Position numbers and translations under genes: made by a program
Notes under the pieces: model-generated
What the model saw: the letters and a program-made list of their open reading frames with translations, nothing else
Databases searched by the model: none
Told to the model about the DNA's origin: nothing
Shown here: piece after piece, positions 58,889 to 64,000 of the stretch
Position numbering within the stretch: position 1 is the first letter of the stretch
Layout of the letters: every line of letters begins with the position of its first letter
Origin: Phymorhynchus buccinoides
Lineage: Eukaryota; Mollusca; Gastropoda; Neogastropoda; Raphitomidae
NCBI GenBank assembly: GCA_017654935.2
Contig: CM065697.1
Coordinates: 47,652,763 to 47,716,762 of the forward strand
Length of the DNA: 64,000 nucleotides
Direction: 5' to 3'

Positions 58889-59640
58889 CAATCACACAGT
58901 TCTTCACACATGTACAATAGAGAGACATAAGTTTGATGTTTTGTGGACCAAAAATGTCAAGAAAAGACGAGGTAAAATAAAGAAATGCTATCTAATAATA
59001 ATAATAATAATAATTCTGGACATTTATAAAGCGCTTTACTTCCTTTGCAGGGAGCTCACACCAAAAAATATTTTACACAAGGTCACGACGTCAAAATGGT
59101 TTGCGCGGATCTCTTCCTATTAATGTGGCACACCTTCACACAAAATTTGACGCGATTCGGTCAAGCGGTCCGGGAGATATCCTTGGGACAGACAGAAAGA
59201 AAAAAAAGAAAAAAAAAAGACAAACCAGCCCATCGCAAAGTCCGATCACCTTCGGTGACGGACAATAATACATCTGTATTGTTAAAAAAAAATCTGGACT
59301 TTCCTGGTGTTGCACTGCCTTCAGTCCCATATGTGTCTGTTCCAGACCGGAGGACGTTAAATAAATTTGCATTAATTCATTGCAGGGAGCTCAGAGCGCT
59401 GTACATTAACATTGAGCTAAACACTACAAACAATGAGTAATGCCTGCACGTACACACAACAAAAAAAGTAAAATAAACTAAACAAAGCATTGCACATAAA
59501 CACTGATTATATATGAAAAGATAGAAACACAGATCATATAGAAACACAAATCACACAGTTCTTTACACATGTACAATATAGAAAGTTTGCTTTTTTGTGT
59601 AAAAAAAAAGTCAAGAATATTTTTGGACAGTATCAGCTCA
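58889..59640. repeat. Dispersed repeat pieces including retroposon tails
   Basis: AATCACACAGTTCTTCACAC then ATGTACAATA at 58889 recurs at 59548. (TAA)n with CATTTATAAAGCGCTTTAC at 58995-59041 is an inverted retroposon-like tail. GGTCCGGGAGATATCCTTGG GACAGACAG at 59167 and CACCTTCGGTGACGGACA (59250) are further repeat-like text. No gene. Confidence 0.55.
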
Positions 59641-59832
59641 AAGGTAATATTCCACAACTCCCCCCTCCCTTTCCTCTCCCACAAGATTCCTTGTCAGTTC
59701 ATAGCATAGCGAACACTGATGTTTTAGGGAATATTATAAAACTAATATCATGAATTATTTAGTGAATATTTTTTGTTTTAATGTTTTAATTTTAAAATCC
59801 ACAATACGAATAAATGAATGACTTGCCCCATC

Positions 59833-60925
59833 CTACCCCACTTGTCTCTTTCTCCCACTCTAGCTCTCTGCCTTCACTGTCCATTCTGCCTCTCTCTAAC
59901 CTGTCTACCCCACTTGTCTCTTTCTCCCACTCTAGCTCTCTGCCTTCACTGTCCATTCTGCCTCTCTCTAATCTGTCTACCCCACTTGTCTCTTTCTCTC
60001 ACTCTAGCTCTCTGCCTTCACTGTCCATTCTGCCTCTCTCTAACCTGTCTACCCCACTTGTCTCTTTCTCCCACTCTAGCTCTCTGCCTTCACTGTCCAT
60101 TCTGCCTCTCTCTAACCTGTCTACCCCACTTGTCTCTTTCTCCCACTCTATCTCTCTGCCTTCACTGTCCATTCTGCCTCTCTCTAACCTGTCTACCCCA
60201 CTTGTCTCTTTCTCCCACTCTAGCTCTCTGCCTTCACTGTCCATTCTGCCTCTCTCTAACCTGTCTACCCCACTTGTCTCTTTCTCCCACTCTATCTCTC
60301 TGCCTTCACTGTCCATTCTGCCTCTCTCTAACCTGTCTACCCCACTTGTCTCTTTCTCCCACTCTATCTCTCTGCCTTCACTGTCCATTCTGCCTCTCTC
60401 TAACCTGTCTACCCCACTTGTCTCTTTCTCCCACTCTAGCTCTCTGCCTTCACTGTCCATTCTGCCTCTCTCTAACCTGTCTACCCCACTTGTCTCTTTC
60501 TCCCACTCTATCTCTCTGCCTTCACTGTCCATTCTGCCTCTCTCTAACCTGTCTACCCCACTTGTCTCTTTCTCCCACTCTAGCTCTCTGCCTTCACTGT
60601 CCATTCTGCCTCTCTCTAATCTGTCTACCCCACTTGTCTCTTTCTCCCACTCTATCTCTCTGCCCTCACTGTCCATTCTGCCTCTCTCTAACCTGTCTAC
60701 CCCACTTGTCTCTTTCTCCCACTCTATCTCTCTGCCTTCACTGTCCATTCTGCCTCTCTCTAACCTGTCTACCCCACTTGTCTCTTTCTCCCACTCTATC
60801 TCTCTGCCTTCACTGTCCATTCTGCCTCTCTCTAACCTGTCTACCCCACTTGTCTCTTTCTCCCACTCTAGCTCTCTGCCTTCACTGTCCATTCTGCCTC
60901 TCTCTAACCTGTCTACCCATTTCTC
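59833..60925. repeat. 72-bp minisatellite, ~15 copies
   Basis: Unit: CCCCACTTGTCTCTTTCTCC, CACTCTA(G/T)CTCTCTGCCTTC, ACTGTCCATTCTGCCTCTCT, CTAACCTGTCTA. The period is a multiple of 3, so 24-residue peptide repeats are open in two plus frames and one minus frame for hundreds of codons. Uniform conservation at all codon positions and pyrimidine-only bias argue against coding. Confidence 0.95.
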
Positions 60926-61082
60926 GTAATGAAAATGAAACAACAAGAAAAAACAGCTATATCATCCCACCCAAAGCAAACAAAAGCACACACACGAACA
61001 CAAAGAAACACGTGTACATAATAATAGTAACAACTCAGTGGCATAGGAACGTCTTGCAGCCGGGGGGCGGCGGCAGGATTGC

Positions 61083-61115
61083 CAACAAAGCGGGGGAGGG
61101 GGGGGGGGGGGGGCG
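61083..61115. repeat. Poly(G) tract
   Basis: GGGGGAGGGG followed by a G run and GCGCAAGCGC. An AGCCGGGGGGCGGCGGC piece precedes it. Confidence 0.85.
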
Positions 61116-61509
61116 CAAGCGCACGGACAAGGTAGATGGATAGGCTAAGTTATACGTCTTAGTAAATGCTATAAATACACTTTGTAATTGTTATTTTTAA
61201 CCATAATTACAATCAACAATAAAAAATATATGAATGAATGAAAACATTATGTGAATTTAAAGGAGACAACAAAAAGACATAAAAATACAACCATGTTTGG
61301 GGGAATATCAGCCAGTCATGGAACAGGGGAGGGTAGTTCCAAGTGGTCAGTTGGGGTGGGGTGAGGGGTCTGATGGGGATTGCCTCCCAGAAGCTGATGA
61401 TAATTTGAATGTAAAAGATGCAGTCAAGGCTTATCGTGAGAGAATATGCTAAAGCTATAGCATGGGACTACATTTCTCCCTCTTTTTCTTTTCTTTCTCT
61501 TTTTTTTTC

Positions 61510-61720
61510 CTAAGGGGGGTGGAACCCCTATACCCCCTCTCAAATCCACATTTGATGTAGTACCCAAGTCCAAAGACATGTAACAATATAACAACAATCA
61601 GGTCTATATGTATCCGTAGGTGTGGATCCCCTATACCCCTCTCTAATCCATATTTGATGCAGTACCCAAGTCCAAAGACATATACCAATATAACAATAAT
61701 CAGGTCTATACATCAAAGAA
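61510..61720. repeat. ~118-bp direct duplication
   Basis: CCCTATACCCC(C)TCTC.AATCC, CATTTGATGTAGTACCCAAG, TCCAAAGACATGTAACAATA occur twice (about 61527 and 61629), with CAATCAGGTCTATA closing each copy. Confidence 0.85.
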
Positions 61721-61874
61721 AAGAAATGGAAAGGAAACATCTGAGCCATGCAAACATCGTATCACATTGTAGCAAGTCTTTGTTTGGTGATGGTTGAGTT
61801 CAATAAAAGCCCAAACCATAAAACAACAAACTTACTAACATTATTCGTATCTATTGAAAGCAAGAAGTGTACTT

Positions 61875-61995
61875 TGCTACTTTTAGGGTAGGTCTAGCTC
61901 AGACAATATTTCATGGTCAATTGGACACATCATTTACTACGTTTAGGGTAGGTCTAGCTCAGACAATATTTCATGTTACATTGGACACATCATTT
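61875..61995. repeat. ~62-bp direct duplication
   Basis: TTAGGGTAGGTCTAGCTCAG then ACAATATTTCATG and TTGGACACATCATTT occur at 61882 and 61943. Confidence 0.9.
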
Positions 61996-62726
61996 TTGGA
62001 AACTAAACCAGGCCATGCTACTGTCAAATATTGTGACAAAACATCAGTTATAATCAATGATACCTGTTCAAAACAAATCAGTCATTATCACTATCATCCA
62101 GCAAATAAAACAAAGCATACTAAATCCTACCAATTATATAAAACTTCAAAACGTGTGTGTCAGTCAGTCCTATCTGAATAGCCACGACTTCCAGATACGA
62201 AGGAGGCAATTGCTATTCTGGAGGACTGGGCATAGTATTAAATGTAAAGAAGTCTTGCCCAAAGTATCCCCATTCTCCTGGACAAAACGATTTTAAACAT
62301 CTGGTGCTGGGGAAGGTCCCCAAAGGCCAAACAATCATTTTTATTACAACTAGTAAGAGCAAGTGCAAATGCCTCCGAGTTTGGGAATCAATATAATTCA
62401 CAAAAGATTAACAATTCAGTGATTTGCAATTTGAAGATTCAAAATGTGACATAGAACATGGATCAAAGGTAAACCTACCTTTGAGAACAGCGAATAAACC
62501 AGTGAAACCGGGCTGAACCATTCAGGCCCTCAGCTCTAATGAGAGCTTTCAATTTCAATCACATGAATTCACATTAGCAACTTAACTGAAGTTTGGATAT
62601 GATGTATGTCTGAATTGTTTTCATCTACAGGGGTGTTGAAGTGGTGGGATGGTGTAGAACGCAAGGAAGCAGAATTGGGGTGCAACTGGGTTTTTTTAAA
62701 TACAAAAGTCACAGGGGGCATGTGTG

Positions 62727-62749
62727 GAAGGGGGGGGGGGGGGGGGGGC
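62727..62749. repeat. Poly(G) tract
   Basis: G run of about 19-20 after GGAAGG. Confidence 0.85.
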
Positions 62750-63266
62750 AGAAGATATGGATAAGGGGACAGTATTTTGATAGATCTCGTACTTGTACAT
62801 CATTTCAGTATCAGAATTTTAAAGAAATCGATGTAAATTATTGTATGAATTAATGGAACCTTTGAATCCCCCCTCATTCTCTCTCTCTTTCTCTCTGTCT
62901 CTGTCTCTCTCTCTGCTTTATTGTTTTTTTGGGGGGAGCATGTCTGCCCCCCTCCTATGTGCTAGAAGAAGGGGGGCAGCCACCACTCTCCCCATGTTTC
63001 TATGTCACTAATAGACTACCTACATTTGTTTTCTTTCTTTCTGTCCCATCTTCTGGGCCGTACAGTGGCGTTGCTCCCAACCTACAATTTGTAAGGATAT
63101 TTTCTGCAGCAGTTTTCAGGGGTTTGTGAGGACAGAAACAAAGCAACAGAAAAGAAGCTACAAAACTCGCAATACCTCGCCATTCTGGAATCAAGTAGAA
63201 ACTAATAAAGCAATTGGAAAACAATGCAACTATGTCCCAATAATACATACTATTTAGGTTGCAAAT

Positions 63267-63268
<2 letters not shown>

Positions 63269-63341
<73 letters not shown>

Positions 63342-63396
63342 GTTTTGTTTTGGGGGGGGGCAGTCCCCCCACTGCCCCCCCCCCCCCCCCCCCCCC
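63269..63396. repeat. (CT)n, G and C runs
   Basis: (CT)n from 63272 to 63338 with one CC interruption, then TTTTGGGGGGGGGCAG and a C run to 63396. Confidence 0.95.
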
Positions 63397-63544
63397 TGTT
63401 TCTACGCCAATGCAACTGTCTGTTTAAAATCAAGTTTACTATACTGCCAAACACATGCATCACAAACGAGATAAACTCTTGTGTGTGTGTGCGCAAAATA
63501 TGTTCATATCTAGGACCATTCCTTCCTCAGTCACAATGTTCCAC

Positions 63545-64000
63545 GTCGGGGATGGTCCCCAAGGGCCAACGATTCCCAAAGGCTGCAACACTAACAGCCA
63601 GGGGATGGACCCTGAAGGCCAACGATTCCCCAAGGCTGCAGCACTAACAACAAGCATGGTCCCTAAAGGCCAACGATTCCCCAAGGCTGCAGCACTAACA
63701 ACAAGCATGGTCACTAAAGACCAACGATTCCCCAAGGCTGCAGCACTAACAACCAGCCTGGGGATGGTCCCTAAAGGTCAACGATTCCCCAAGGCTGCAG
63801 CACTAACAACAAGCCAGGGGATGGTCCCTAAAGGCCAACGATTCCCCAAGGCTGCAGCAATAACAACCAGCCAGGGGATGGTCCCTAAAGGCCAACGATT
63901 CCCCAAGGCAGCAGCACTAACAGCCAGGGGATGGTCCCTAAAGGCCAACGATTCCCCAAGGATGCAGCACTAACAACCAGCCAGAGGATGGTCCCTAAAG
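63545..64000. repeat. 57-bp minisatellite running off the window
   Basis: Unit: GGATGGTCCCTAAAGGCCAA, CGATTCCCCAAGGCTGCAGC, ACTAACAACCAGCCAGG. Some units lack part of the last stretch. The period is a multiple of 3, so 19-residue peptide repeats (VPKGQRFPKAAALTTSQGM) are open on both strands. The array continues past 64000. Confidence 0.93.

Noticed and set aside
59814..61143. Protein genes of 371 and 441 residues
   Set aside because: Products of a 72-bp minisatellite whose period is a multiple of 3. Openness in several frames at once and pure pyrimidine bias argue against coding.

Overview
This is eukaryotic, repeat-dominated intergenic DNA from an animal, most likely a marine invertebrate and plausibly a mollusc. 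The organism call is an inference. It rests on a Tc1/mariner DDE transposase, Penelope-like and non-LTR retrotransposon remains, very long (GA)n and (CA)n tracts, a short TTAGGG-type telomeric patch, GT-AG splice-like sites and minisatellites every few kb. No operon, Shine-Dalgarno site or prokaryotic gene is present. The only intact protein genes are two Tc1-like transposases; every other coding signal is a decayed retroelement or a tentative exon.

Left third (1-16040): a large imperfect inverted duplication. Positions 1-6060 are the reverse complement of about 7340-16040, with a 500-N gap (6802-7301) near the centre. Matching blocks run in mirrored order: a 56-bp-type minisatellite, a Penelope-like reverse transcriptase relic, a ~140-bp minisatellite, and unique DNA. 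The right arm carries a Tc1-like element (13073-14450) and a 1.2-kb segment (10760-11945) that the left arm lacks. Arm differences look mostly like single-base gaps in runs, so a scaffolding or unpolished-read artefact is at least as likely as a real inversion.

Middle (16-32 kb): microsatellites, two LINE 3'-end remnants (20.3 and 23.4 kb), a SINE-like piece, a palindromic MITE-like element (17.9 kb), an interstitial telomeric patch, a 39-bp minisatellite with an element inserted in it (24.2-25.4 kb), and a complete Tc1-like transposon (26532-28163) with TA target duplication and an open 342-codon transposase.

32-48 kb: 107-bp, 110-bp, 59-bp, 56-bp, 70-bp and 64-bp tandem arrays; a 1.75-kb direct duplication (33.3-35.1 and 35.9-37.6 kb) carrying open frames of unknown nature; and a possible minus-strand split gene whose exon-like segments lie at 48.5, 44.7 and 42.9 kb.

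48-64 kb: dense (CT/GA)n and (CA)n tracts, a 5.6-kb satellite (51.2-56.8 kb) that shows 30-, 50- and 70-bp repeat units in spatial order, a TIR-bounded element of about 1.6 kb (56886-58489), a 72-bp in-frame minisatellite (59.8-60.9 kb) and a 57-bp minisatellite running off the right end.

A short dispersed repeat (core AGCCCCGTCGACA, flank TACGTGG/CCACGTA) recurs at least nine times in the window, including one clean insertion into a minisatellite. Together with the palindromic MITE-like family and the 28-bp-TIR element it is the best candidate for an undescribed mobile sequence here.
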